From Streptomyces genisteinicus (lineage in GTDB: Bacteria > Actinomycetota > Actinomycetes > Streptomycetales > Streptomycetaceae): DNA of 64,000 nt. Location: positions 6,370,001 to 6,434,000 of the forward strand of contig NZ_CP060825.1 of the NCBI RefSeq assembly GCF_014489615.1. The letters are read 5' to 3'. Position 1 is the stretch's first letter. Each line of letters opens with the position of its first letter. The notes beneath the pieces are model-generated. The model saw only the letters and a program-made list of their open reading frames with translations. It did not search any database and was not told where the DNA came from. The position numbers were made by a program, and so were the translations under genes. This document shows positions 49,981-58,174 of the stretch, piece by piece.

Positions 49981-50562
49981 TCAGCGGAGCAGAGCGAGGG
50001 CCGCCGCCAGGACGCGGCCGGTGTCGGGTTCGCCGCCCGTCGAGGTGTCGATCTCCAGGGCGGCGCCCGCCCGGGCCGGCGGGGCGAAGCGCGCGGGTGT
50101 CATCTCGCCCCGCAGGAACTGGGCCAGCAGGTGCCGGTCCACCTTCCCGCCGCCGTCGGTACGGGCGCGCAGGCGCGCCTCGACGACGTCGTCGCGGGCG
50201 ACGACGTGCACGGCGAGCACACGGGCGTCGCCTTCGTCCAGTGCGTCCAGCAGGTCGTGCGAGAGCACCGAGGACTCCACGACGAATCCGGCGCCCGCCG
50301 CCGCGAGGAGCCGGGCCGTGGCGACCATCGCGGTCTCGGCGCGGGCGCTGAGCGGGCCGCCCGCGATGTGGAAGCCGGGGCCGAGCCGGACGCTCCCGTC
50401 CTCGGCGGCGGAGGCGGTGGACAGGGCGAGACCGAGCTTGAACTCGTCCCGCGTCAGCAGGGGCACGCCGAGGCGGCGTGCCGTCGCGCGGGCGACCGTG
50501 GTCTTCCCCGCCCCCGGTGATCCGCAGACGGCGACGACCAGGGGCCTCTCCTCAACCGGCAT
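49981..50562 (-). CDS. P-loop AAA/kinase-like protein
   Basis: A 193-residue P-loop NTPase. The Walker A motif is CGSPGAGKTT at residues ~13-22, followed by a LID-like region and the segment FVVESSVLSHDLLDALD. It looks like a small-molecule or polynucleotide kinase of the AAA_33 group (zeta-toxin/chloramphenicol-kinase-like fold). The substrate is unknown. It is a single minus-strand gene; 261 bp upstream of it hold no other gene. Confidence 0.8.
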   Translation of the reverse strand: MPVEERPLVVAVCGSPGAGKTTVARATARRLGVPLLTRDEFKLGLALSTASAAEDGSVRLGPGFHIAGGPLSARAETAMVATARLLAAAGAGFVVESSVLSHDLLDALDEGDARVLAVHVVARDDVVEARLRARTDGGGKVDRHLLAQFLRGEMTPARFAPPARAGAALEIDTSTGGEPDTGRVLAAALALLR

Positions 50563-50628
50563 CCGCCGATCGTGCCGGATCGCGTGCGTCCCCGTCCACG
50601 GGGGCTCCGCGGACGGGGACGTGGCCGG

Positions 50629-50658
50629 CGGGTCCGGCCGGGGTCCCGGCCGGACCCG
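50629..50658 (-). terminator. Hairpin terminator of the MFS transporter gene
   Basis: A 14-bp arm pair (50629-50642 with 50645-50658), 15 bp beyond the transporter stop. A second stem (50590-50618 region) lies further on. Confidence 0.7.
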
Positions 50659-50673
50659 TCCGCCAGTGGACGG

Positions 50674-52173
50674 TCAGCGGACCGGCTCCGCCGACGGCTC
50701 GGCCGCAGGGCCGGCCCCGCCCGAGCCGTCGGTCGCCGTCCCGGCCGCGTCCCGCTCCCGGTCAGCCGCGTCCCGCTCCCGGTGAGCCGCGTCCCGCTCC
50801 GCGACCGCGGGGCTCTCGCCCCCGTCGAGGGCGACGCCCTTCGTCTCCTTGCCGAGCAGCAGGGCGACCAGGGTCAGCACCGCCATCGACGAGAGGTAGA
50901 CGCCGACCAGCCACGGCGAACCGTCACCGGCCTCCCACAGGGCCACCGCGACGAACGGGGCGACGGCCGCGCCGAGGATGGAGCTGACGTTGTAGGAGAT
51001 GCCGGAACCGGTGTAGCGCACGCTGGTCGGGAACAGCTCCGGCAGCAGCGCGCCCATCGGGCCGAAGGTCATGCCCATCAGGGTGAAGCCGAGGACCAGC
51101 CACAGGACGACGCCCAGCGTTCCCGAGCCGGTCAGCGGCACCCACAGCAGGCCGAAGACCACGATGGCGGCGGTGACCGCGATCAGTGTGGCGCGGCGGC
51201 CGTACCGGTCGGCGAGCGGGCCGGAGATCAGGGTGAACGCGGCGAAGAACAGCACGCCGAAGATCATCATCAGGACGAAGGTGGTGTAGCCGTACCCCAG
51301 GCCGGGCACGGCGGCGTCCTTCGCAGTGCGGCCGTAGCTCAGCGAGAACGTGGTCATCAGATAGAAGAGCACGTACGTCGCCAGCATGAAGAAGGTGCCG
51401 AGGATCAGCTGGCGCCAGTGGCTGCGGAAGGCGGTGGCCAGCGGCAGCTTGCGGACCAGTCCGGCCTCGCGGGTCTGCGAGAAGACCGTCGACTCGACGA
51501 GGCGCATCCGCACCCACAGGCCGATCGCCACCATCACCGCGGAGAACAGGAACGGCACGCGCCAGCCCCACTCCAGGAACGCCTCGGACGGCTGCGACGG
51601 GTCGGCGCCGGCCGCGGAGGGCAGCAGCGCGCCGATGACCAGGAAGAGCCCGTTGCCGATGATGAAGCCCAGCGGGGCGCCAAGCTGCGGGAACGTGCCG
51701 TACAGGGCGCGCTTGCCGCTCGGCGCGTTCTCGGTCGCCACCAGGGCGGCACCGCTCCACTCCCCGCCGATCGCGAAGCCCTGGGCGAGCCGCATCAGCA
51801 CCAGCAGCGCGGTGGCGATCCAGCCCGCCTGCTCGTAGGTGGGCAGGACGCCGATGAGGAACGTCGCGATGCCCATGGTCAGGAGGGAGGCCACCAGCGT
51901 GGCCTTGCGTCCGATGCGGTCGCCGAGGTGTCCGAAGACGATGGCACCGATCGGGCGGGCGACCATGGCGGCGCCGAAGACGGCGAACGAGGAGAGGAGT
52001 GCCGTGGTCGGATCGCTGCTCGGGAAGAAGAGCGTGGGGAAGACCAGGACGGCGGCCGTCGCGTAGATGTAGAAGTCGTAGAACTCGATCGTCGTGCCGA
52101 TGAGGCTCGCGACGAGGACGCGCGACCGCGAGTTGACGGGGGCCTGGGCTCGGTCGGTGTGTGGTGCGGGCAT
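50674..52173 (-). CDS. MFS transporter, metabolite:H+ symporter (MHS) family
   Basis: A 499-residue 12-helix permease. The MFS motif A is GHLGDRIGRK between helices 2 and 3, and IGTTIEFYDFYIYATAA at helix 1 is a mark of the MHS branch (ShiA/ProP/KgtP-like), which imports organic acids with protons. The C-terminal cytosolic tail has three heptads of an ERDAA[H/D/G]R type, encoded by 21-bp DNA repeats (50744-50806), probably a coiled coil. ATG 52173 is preferred; a GTG five codons upstream is possible. It is divergent from the GntR gene. Confidence 0.92.
   Translation of the reverse strand: MPAPHTDRAQAPVNSRSRVLVASLIGTTIEFYDFYIYATAAVLVFPTLFFPSSDPTTALLSSFAVFGAAMVARPIGAIVFGHLGDRIGRKATLVASLLTMGIATFLIGVLPTYEQAGWIATALLVLMRLAQGFAIGGEWSGAALVATENAPSGKRALYGTFPQLGAPLGFIIGNGLFLVIGALLPSAAGADPSQPSEAFLEWGWRVPFLFSAVMVAIGLWVRMRLVESTVFSQTREAGLVRKLPLATAFRSHWRQLILGTFFMLATYVLFYLMTTFSLSYGRTAKDAAVPGLGYGYTTFVLMMIFGVLFFAAFTLISGPLADRYGRRATLIAVTAAIVVFGLLWVPLTGSGTLGVVLWLVLGFTLMGMTFGPMGALLPELFPTSVRYTGSGISYNVSSILGAAVAPFVAVALWEAGDGSPWLVGVYLSSMAVLTLVALLLGKETKGVALDGGESPAVAERDAAHRERDAADRERDAAGTATDGSGGAGPAAEPSAEPVR
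50744..50806. repeat. Three 21-bp in-frame tandem repeats in the MFS C-terminus
   Basis: Units at 50744, 50765 and 50786 share GCCGCGTCCCGCTCC. The first two differ by one base and the third diverges at its end. They encode charged heptads, so copy-number change would keep the frame. Confidence 0.8.
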
Positions 52174-52221
52174 CGCTCGGTCTTTCACGGTCGTTCAGGC
52201 GCTGCGGAGGCCGGGCGGCGC

Positions 52222-52243
52222 GTGCGGGCCCTCGGGCCCGCAC
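52222..52243. promoter_or_regulatory. Perfect 10+10 palindrome upstream of the MFS gene
   Basis: GTGCGGGCCC-tc-GGGCCCGCAC lies 48 bp before the MFS start and 200 bp before the divergent GntR start. It may be a regulator site or a leader hairpin. Confidence 0.45.
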
Positions 52244-52443
52244 ACGGAGCGGGGTCTCCCTGTACGAGATCCGTGCAGGGGGCACGGGTTTGCTCACGAT
52301 CTCAGACATCTCATTCCTCAGGCGTCACGTCTCGCCATATGGGACGCGAGAGTGGGTGGCCGCCTCCCCGCGGATGCCGCGGCCGCTCCGGCGAAGATGC
52401 AGGTCAGCCTCCGGGCCGCCCCGACGGGTACTAGGGTTCCGGC

Positions 52444-53208
52444 GTGGACTACCCGAACGACCAGCATCCCGGCGCGCCCGTCCGCGGCGGTGTGCCCGAA
52501 CACGGGCGCATCCCCAAGTACTACGCGGTGAAGGCCGGGTTGAGCGCGCTGATCGGTGAACTCGGCGAAGGGGAGACGCTGCCCACCGAGCGGGACCTCG
52601 CCCTCCGGTTCGACGTGGCGCGCGAGACCGTGCGCCAGGCCCTGCGGGAGCTCGTGCTCGAAGGCCGGCTGCGCCGCAGCGGGCGGGGCACGGTCGTCGC
52701 CGGCCCCAAGCTGGAGCAGCCGCTCGCCCTCGCCAGCTACACCGAGGGAGTGCGCCGCCAGGGCCGTGAGCCGGGGCGTGCGCTGATCTCGCTCGACCGC
52801 TTCCCCTGCCCCCCGGCGCTCGCCGGGGAGCTGGAGGCGGAGCGCGGTGAGCCGGTCTGGCACCTGGAGCGGGTGCTGCTCGCCGACGACGAGCGGGTGG
52901 GGCTGGAGAGCACCTATGTCACCGTTGCGCGCGTTCCCGGCCTCGACCGGGACTTCGACCCGGACTCCTCCTTCTACGCGTATCTGGCCGAGCGGCCGGG
53001 CCTCGCGTTCGGGCGGGCCGACGAGCGGATCGAGACCGTGCTCGCGACCCCGCGCGAGGCGCTGCTCATCGGTACGCCCCCCGCCCTGCCGATGCTGCTC
53101 ATCCATCGGGTCTCCCGCGACACGGCGGGCAGGCCGCTGGAGCGGGTGCGGACGCTCTTCCGCGGGGACCGGTTCAGCTTCACGGTGCAACTGGGGCGCG
53201 AGGGCTGA
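52444..53208 (+). CDS. GntR-family regulator with UTRA domain (HutC subfamily)
   Basis: A 254-residue regulator. The winged HTH spans residues ~25-90 (GETLPTERDLALRFDVARETVRQALRELV ... GRGTVV). The UTRA ligand-binding domain fills the rest (LERVLLADDERVGLESTYV ... PLERVRTLFRGDRFSFTV). HutC-type regulators such as PhnF and PhnR sense phosphonates or sugars. The gene lies 185 bp upstream of and in line with the aminophosphonate operon, so it is its likely regulator. It starts with GTG. Confidence 0.92.
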   Translation: MDYPNDQHPGAPVRGGVPEHGRIPKYYAVKAGLSALIGELGEGETLPTERDLALRFDVARETVRQALRELVLEGRLRRSGRGTVVAGPKLEQPLALASYTEGVRRQGREPGRALISLDRFPCPPALAGELEAERGEPVWHLERVLLADDERVGLESTYVTVARVPGLDRDFDPDSSFYAYLAERPGLAFGRADERIETVLATPREALLIGTPPALPMLLIHRVSRDTAGRPLERVRTLFRGDRFSFTVQLGREG

Positions 53209-53263
53209 TCCGCTGACGGTGCGTCTCCTCCGTCGATCCGCAACGGTCCCGGACTGGGCCAGG

Positions 53264-53285
53264 ACTGGTCCCGAACTGGTCCCGA
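53264..53285 (+). repeat. Adjacent 11-bp tandem repeats (ACTGGTCCCGA x2)
   Basis: Two identical 11-bp units at 53264-53274 and 53275-53285; a weaker ACTGG-containing unit precedes at 53253. One-turn spacing suggests stacked regulator monomers. It is part of the GntR-FAD oxidase spacer. Confidence 0.6.
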
Positions 53286-53308
53286 AATTAATCTCGAAAC
53301 GGTAACGG

Positions 53309-53316
53309 GTCTAGTC
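53309..53316 (+). promoter_or_regulatory. Candidate HutC/GntR half-operator
   Basis: GTCTAGTC matches the HutC-type consensus GTNTANAC at all but one of its specified positions and has a CTAG centre. It sits 78 bp before the FAD oxidoreductase start and would suit the GntR/UTRA regulator just upstream. Confidence 0.35.
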
Positions 53317-53331
53317 CAAGATTGAGGGGTC

Positions 53332-53371
53332 GTTCACCTTCCCGTCGCCGCGCCGTTCGCACCGGGTCACC
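53332..53371 (+). promoter_or_regulatory. PHO-box-like array upstream of the aminophosphonate operon
   Basis: Heptamers on an exact 11-bp period: GTTCACC (53332, perfect), CGTCGCC (53343, 4/7), a poor unit at 53354, and GGTCACC (53365, 6/7). This is the layout of PhoP direct-repeat sites in Streptomyces. It ends 23 bp before the FAD oxidoreductase start. Confidence 0.45.
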
Positions 53372-53393
53372 GCTCCCCGGGAGTTTGGGCCGC

Positions 53394-54515
53394 GTGAGAG
53401 TCATCGTCGTAGGAGCCGGCGTGGTGGGCACCATGCACGCCTGGCATGCACTGGAACGCGGCCACGAGGTCGTGCAGATCGAGCGGGAGGCCGAGGCGCG
53501 CGGCGCCTCCCTGCGCAACTTCGGCCAGATATGGGTCAGCGGCCGGGCCGGGGGAGAGGAACTGGAGACCGCACTGCGCGCACGCGCGCTGTGGGAGGAC
53601 ATCGGCGCCCGCGTCCCGGGCCTCGGCTTCCGCGCCAACGGTTCGCTCACCCCCGTCCGCGGTGAGCACGAACTCGCCGTCGCCGAGGCCGCGGCGGGCC
53701 GCGAGGACGCCCCCGCCCGCGGGCACACCCTCCTCACCGCATCCGAGGCACGGCGGCTGAACCCGGCCCTGCGGGGCGACTTCGACGCCGCCCTGCACTG
53801 CGCCCAGGACGCCGCCGTCGAACCCCGGACCGCTCAGCTCGCGCTCCGCGCGGAGCTGTCGAAGAACCCCGCGTACACCTTCCTCCCCGGTCGTGAGGTC
53901 CGCGAGGTCGTGGGAGAGCACGCGGTCCGCGACGACCACGGCGACGTGCACACCGGCGACGCCGTCGTCCTGTGCACCGGCGCCTGGCTGAGCGGCCTCG
54001 TCCGCGAACTCGTGCCGGAGCTGCCGGTGCGCCGGGTGCGCCTCCAGATGATGCAGACCGCCCCGCTGGGCGAACCGCTGACCACGTCCGTCGCCGACGC
54101 CGACAGCTTCCGCTACTACCCCGCCTACCGCTCACCCGCCCTCGACGCCCTCGGCGCCGCGCAGGAGCAGACGCCGACCGCGGCCGCCTACCGGATGCAG
54201 CTGCTGATGGTCCAGCGCCTCGACGGCGGACTGACCATCGGCGACACCCACGAGTACGAGCACCCCTTCGCCTTCGACACCGTCGAGGACCCCTATGACC
54301 ACCTCGCGCGCGTCGTCGAGTCCTTCCTCGGCCGACCGCTGCCGGCGGTCCGCCGCCGCTGGGCCGGCGTCTACGCCCAGTGCACCGACACCTCCCGCGT
54401 CGTCCACCGGCAGCAGGTCCGGGACGGCGTCTGGCTGGTCACCGGGCCCGGCGGGCGCGGCATGACCTGTTCCCCGGCGATCGCCGAGACCACCGCGAAC
54501 ACCCTTGGCTGGTGA
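53394..54515 (+). CDS. FAD-dependent oxidoreductase (TIGR03364-type, aminophosphonate catabolism)
   Basis: A 373-residue DAO-fold flavoenzyme. The dinucleotide motif VIVVGAGVVGTMHAWHAL stands at the N-terminus and the FAD-contacting RGASLRNFGQIWV follows. The C-terminal TGPGGRGMTCSPAIAE is the last FAD loop. This family is found beside phosphonatase genes and is thought to oxidise 2-aminoethylphosphonate or its N-methyl form to phosphonoacetaldehyde. The GTG start overlaps no other gene. Its stop overlaps the phosphonatase start by 4 bp. Substrate assignment is by context. Confidence 0.85.
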   Translation: MRVIVVGAGVVGTMHAWHALERGHEVVQIEREAEARGASLRNFGQIWVSGRAGGEELETALRARALWEDIGARVPGLGFRANGSLTPVRGEHELAVAEAAAGREDAPARGHTLLTASEARRLNPALRGDFDAALHCAQDAAVEPRTAQLALRAELSKNPAYTFLPGREVREVVGEHAVRDDHGDVHTGDAVVLCTGAWLSGLVRELVPELPVRRVRLQMMQTAPLGEPLTTSVADADSFRYYPAYRSPALDALGAAQEQTPTAAAYRMQLLMVQRLDGGLTIGDTHEYEHPFAFDTVEDPYDHLARVVESFLGRPLPAVRRRWAGVYAQCTDTSRVVHRQQVRDGVWLVTGPGGRGMTCSPAIAETTANTLGW

Positions 54516-55315
54516 CTGAGTTGAACCCCGCAACGCCGCCCCCGCACGCTCCCGCGACCGCCCCGCACGCCCCGGCGGCCGCCCCGAACCCCGCGACGCC
54601 GCCCCCGCACGCTCCCGCGGCCGCCCGGACGCCCCGCATCCGGCTGGTCGTCCTCGACATGGCCGGCACCACCGTCGCCGACGGCGGCCTCGTCGAGGAC
54701 GCCTTCTCGCGCGCCGCCGAACGGCTCGGGGTCGAGCCCGGCACCGACGACCACGCCGAGAAGCTCCGGTACGTCCGCGCCACCATGGGAGAGTCGAAGA
54801 TCACCGTCTTCCGCGCGCTGTTCCACGACGAGGCCAGGGCGCAGCAGGCCAACGCCGCGTTCGAGGAGGAGTACGGCCGGCTCGTCGCCGGCGGCCGCGT
54901 CGCCCCCGTCCCCGGCGCACGCGAGGCCGTCGAGGAACTCGCCGCCGCGGGCCGCACGGTCGTGCTGAGCACCGGCTTCGCCCGCGTCACCCAGGACGCC
55001 CTCCTCGACGCGCTCGGCTGGCGCGGCCTCGTCGGGCTCACCCTCTGCCCCGCCGACGCGGGCGGCCGCGGCCGCCCCTGGCCCGATCTGGTGCTCCACG
55101 CCCTGCTGCGCACCCGTGCCGCGGACGACGTCCGCGAGGTCGCCGTGGCCGGCGACACCGCCTACGACATGCTCAGCGGCCTACGCGCCGGGGCCGGAGT
55201 CGTCGCGGGTGTGCTCACCGGCGCGCACGACGAGCAGACACTGCGCGCGGCGGGCGCCACCCACGTCCTCGGCTCCGTCGCCGGACTGCCCGCCCTGATC
55301 GACGGGACGGGCTGA
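54512..55315 (+). CDS. Phosphonatase-like HAD hydrolase (PhnX-like)
   Basis: A 267-residue HAD hydrolase. After a Pro/Ala-rich N-terminal tail of ~42 residues the core begins VVLDMAGTT with nucleophile Asp49. The cap contains MGESKI, placing Lys96 where PhnX has its Schiff-base lysine. The later AVAGDTAYDMLSG is the metal-binding motif. PhnX splits phosphonoacetaldehyde into acetaldehyde and phosphate. The GTG start overlaps the oxidoreductase stop (GTGA), and the stop overlaps the ABC ATPase start (TGATG). The tail is encoded by a 40-bp repeat and is atypical. Confidence 0.87.
   Translation: MTELNPATPPPHAPATAPHAPAAAPNPATPPPHAPAAARTPRIRLVVLDMAGTTVADGGLVEDAFSRAAERLGVEPGTDDHAEKLRYVRATMGESKITVFRALFHDEARAQQANAAFEEEYGRLVAGGRVAPVPGAREAVEELAAAGRTVVLSTGFARVTQDALLDALGWRGLVGLTLCPADAGGRGRPWPDLVLHALLRTRAADDVREVAVAGDTAYDMLSGLRAGAGVVAGVLTGAHDEQTLRAAGATHVLGSVAGLPALIDGTG
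54523..54625. repeat. 40-bp direct repeat in the phosphonatase 5' end
   Basis: Copies at 54523-54562 and 54586-54625 match at 38 of 40 positions with a 63-bp period, giving a duplicated Pro/Ala-rich segment in the protein. Confidence 0.8.
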
Positions 55316-56373
55316 TGGACGGCGGCATCCGCTTCGACGGCGTCACCGTCGCCTACGACGGCACTGTCGTCCTCGACCACCTCGACCTCACCGTCGAGCC
55401 CGGTGAGGTCATGGCCCTGCTCGGCCCCTCCGGCTCCGGCAAGACCACCGCGCTGCGCGCCGTCGCCGGCTTCGTACGCCCCGCCTCCGGCCGCGTGTTC
55501 CTCGGCGGCCGCGACGTGACCGGCCTGCCACCGCACCGCCGCGGCATCGGCATGGTCGTGCAGAGCTACGCGCTCTTCCCGCACCTGTCGGTCGCCGAGA
55601 ACGTCGCCTTCGGTCTCCGGGCCCGCAAGGAACCCCGGGCCGCGATATCCGGACGGGTCGCCGATGCCCTGGAGATGACCGGTATGGCGGACTTCGCCCG
55701 CCGGTACCCGCGCGAGCTCTCCGGCGGCCAGCAGCAGCGCGTCGCCATCGCCCGGGCGCTCGCCGTACGGCCCGGTGTGCTGCTCCTGGACGAGCCGCTG
55801 TCCGCGCTGGACGCCCGGCTGCGCTCCGACATGCTCGCCGAACTCGCCCGCATTCACCGCGAACTGCCCGACGTCACGATCCTCTACGTCACCCACGACC
55901 AGGTCGAGGCGCTCACGCTCGCCGACCGGATCGCGGTCATGGACCGGGCACGGCTGAGGGATTGCGGCACCCCGCAGGAGCTGTACCGCAGCCCCCGCAC
56001 CGAGTTCACCGCCTCCTTCGTCGGCAACGCCAACCTGCTGCCGGTCTCCCTCGGTCCGGCCGGCTCGGTCGTCCTCGACGGTGTTCCGCTCACGGTGTCC
56101 GGACGCAGCGGCGCCTGCCCCGGCACCACCGCCACCCTCTGCGTACGCCCCCACCTCGTCGGACTCGGCGAGGGCCCCAACACGCTCCACGGCAGCGTCA
56201 CCGAGGTCCAGTGGCGCGGCGCGACCCACCGCGTCCACGTCGACGTCGGCGGCCGGCCCCTGATGGCCGACGTGCGCGAACTGCGCGAGCCCCCGGCCGT
56301 CGGCGACCGGATCGCGCTGCACTTCGCCCCCGAGGACGGGGTGCTGCTCGGCGCGGGGGCCGCACATGGCTAG
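55315..56373 (+). CDS. 2-Aminoethylphosphonate-type ABC transporter ATP-binding protein
   Basis: A 352-residue ABC ATPase. It has Walker A GPSGSGKTT, Q-loop VVQSYALFPHLSV, signature ELSGGQQQRVA, Walker B VLLLDEPLSALD and the switch His in YVTHDQ. A C-terminal TOBE-like regulatory region spans residues 240-350 (RPHLVGLGEG). It fits the PhnT/PotA/Fbp group of importers. Coupled overlaps on both sides place it in the aminophosphonate operon. Confidence 0.9.
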   Translation: MDGGIRFDGVTVAYDGTVVLDHLDLTVEPGEVMALLGPSGSGKTTALRAVAGFVRPASGRVFLGGRDVTGLPPHRRGIGMVVQSYALFPHLSVAENVAFGLRARKEPRAAISGRVADALEMTGMADFARRYPRELSGGQQQRVAIARALAVRPGVLLLDEPLSALDARLRSDMLAELARIHRELPDVTILYVTHDQVEALTLADRIAVMDRARLRDCGTPQELYRSPRTEFTASFVGNANLLPVSLGPAGSVVLDGVPLTVSGRSGACPGTTATLCVRPHLVGLGEGPNTLHGSVTEVQWRGATHRVHVDVGGRPLMADVRELREPPAVGDRIALHFAPEDGVLLGAGAAHG

Positions 56374-57367
56374 GCCGCCCGCCACCTCGGCGGACGCCGC
56401 CGTCCCCGTACCCCGGCCCGCCCTCTCGCCGGACGCCGCTCGCCCCGGCACGGGGACCTCCGCGCAGACGGCCTCCGAGGATGCGGCGCGGCCGGCTGGG
56501 ACGACGTCCGCGACGCCTGCCCCGGCGGCCGCCCCGCGCGGTACCCGGATGCGCACGGCACCGCTCTGGGCCCTGCCGCCCCTCGCCGTGCTCGGCCTCG
56601 TCTTCCTCTACCCGCTCGCCCTCGTCGTCCAGCAGTCCCTCCAGCCCGCCACGGGCGGCACCACGCTCCGGCCGTACGCCGACGTGTTCGCCTCAGGCGC
56701 CTTCAGGGAGGCGCTCGGCACCACCGTGTGGCTGGCCGTCGGCTCGACCGCCGGATGCGTCGTCCTCGGCTTCCTCCTCGCGCTCGTCGTCGCCTTCGTG
56801 CCCTTCCCCGGGGCCCGCTCGGTCTCCCGGTTCATCGACGTCTTCCTCTCCTTCCCGTCGTTCCTCATCACGCTCGCGCTGCTGTTCGTCTACGGCACCG
56901 TGGGCATGGCCAACGGGCTGTGGACCGACGTGACCGGGGACGCCGCCGGGCCCTTCCGGTTCCTGACCACGCCATGGGGCGTGCTCCTGGCGGAGATCAC
57001 GTACTTCACACCGTTCGTGATGCGCCCGCTGCTCGCCGCCTTCTCCCAGCTGGACACCGCGCAGATCGAGGCCGCCGCCTCGCTCGGCGCCCGCGCCCCG
57101 CGCATCGTCCGGCAGGTGATCCTCCCCGAGGCGCTGCCGGCGCTCGCGGCCGGCGGCAGCCTGGTGCTCGTCCTCAGCATGAACGAGTTCGGGATCGTCC
57201 TGTTCACCGGCGCCAAGGACGTCACGACGCTGCCGATGCTCGTCTACAGCAAGGCGATCCTGGAGTCCGACTACCCGGCCGCCTGCGTCGTCGCCGTCGT
57301 CAACATCGCGATCTCCGTGGGCCTCTACGGTCTCTACCGGGTGGTGAGCCGCCGTGCTCGTGCATAG
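56366..57367 (+). CDS. ABC transporter permease 1 (PhnU-like)
   Basis: A 333-residue permease with six core helices. A long Ala/Pro/Thr-rich cytosolic tail (residues 1-60) precedes the first helix. The EAA loop reads EAAASLGARAPRIVRQVILPEALP, typical of binding-protein-dependent transport permeases. The start overlaps the ATPase stop by 8 bp. It pairs with the next gene to form the channel. Confidence 0.88.
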   Translation: MARPPATSADAAVPVPRPALSPDAARPGTGTSAQTASEDAARPAGTTSATPAPAAAPRGTRMRTAPLWALPPLAVLGLVFLYPLALVVQQSLQPATGGTTLRPYADVFASGAFREALGTTVWLAVGSTAGCVVLGFLLALVVAFVPFPGARSVSRFIDVFLSFPSFLITLALLFVYGTVGMANGLWTDVTGDAAGPFRFLTTPWGVLLAEITYFTPFVMRPLLAAFSQLDTAQIEAAASLGARAPRIVRQVILPEALPALAAGGSLVLVLSMNEFGIVLFTGAKDVTTLPMLVYSKAILESDYPAACVVAVVNIAISVGLYGLYRVVSRRARA

Positions 57368-58151
57368 CCGCAAGGGCCGCTGGGCCGTCTGGACCGGCTT
57401 CCTCCTCGTCTTCGTCCCGGTCTTCGCCCTGCCGCTGCTGGTGATCGTGGCCGCCTCGTTCGCCACCCACTGGTCGAGCGCCTTCCCCTCCGGGTTCACC
57501 ACCGCGAACTACGCCGCCGCCACCCGGAGCGAAGCTCTCCGGGCGCTCACCACCAGCCTGGTCACCGCCCTCGCCGCGAGTGCCCTCGCGCTCGCCCTGG
57601 GCACCTGGGCCGCTCTTGCCGCGGCCGGACTGCGGGAGCGCGGACGCCGGATCGTGGACGCCCTGTTCATGCTGCCGGTCGCGGTGCCCAGCGTCGTCGT
57701 CGGCCTCGCCGTCCTCGTCGCCTTCTCCCGGCCCCCGTTCCTGCTGAACGGCACGAGCACGATCGTCGTCCTCGCGCACACGGTGCTCGTCACCGCCTTC
57801 GCCCACCAGTCGGTCTCCGCCGCGATCGTGCGGCTGGACCCGGCGTACGAGCAGGCCGCCGCCTCGCTCGGCGCCCGGCCCCGGTACGTCCTGTGGCGGG
57901 TGAAGCTGCCGCTGCTGCTGCCGTCCCTGACCGGGGCCGCCGGGCTGTGCTTCGCCCTGTCCATGGGCGAACTGAGCGCCACGATGATGCTCTACCCGCC
58001 CGACTGGACCCCGCTTCCCGTCCACGTCTTCACCGCCACCGACCGCGGCCGGCTCTTCACCGGCTCCGCCGTCGCCGTGGTCCTGATGGCCGTCACCCTG
58101 CTCGTGCTGCTGGCCGTCTCCCGTATCCGCACCAGAGCGTCCTACCGCTGA
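57354..58151 (+). CDS. ABC transporter permease 2 (PhnV-like)
   Basis: A 265-residue permease with about six helices and the EAA loop EQAAASLGARPRYVLWRVKLPLLLP. The ASFATHWSSAFPSGFTTANY segment after helix 1 is common in the aminophosphonate transporter group. The GTG start overlaps the first permease gene by 14 bp. Confidence 0.88.
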   Translation: MLVHSRKGRWAVWTGFLLVFVPVFALPLLVIVAASFATHWSSAFPSGFTTANYAAATRSEALRALTTSLVTALAASALALALGTWAALAAAGLRERGRRIVDALFMLPVAVPSVVVGLAVLVAFSRPPFLLNGTSTIVVLAHTVLVTAFAHQSVSAAIVRLDPAYEQAAASLGARPRYVLWRVKLPLLLPSLTGAAGLCFALSMGELSATMMLYPPDWTPLPVHVFTATDRGRLFTGSAVAVVLMAVTLLVLLAVSRIRTRASYR

Positions 58152-58174
58152 CCCCCGTTGGAGAACCGATCACC

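Noticed and set aside
52300..52320. TGAGAT direct repeats in the MFS/GntR divergent spacer as a FadR-type operator
   Set aside because: The match to a FadR-type palindrome is poor when both arms are compared; only a short direct repeat remains.
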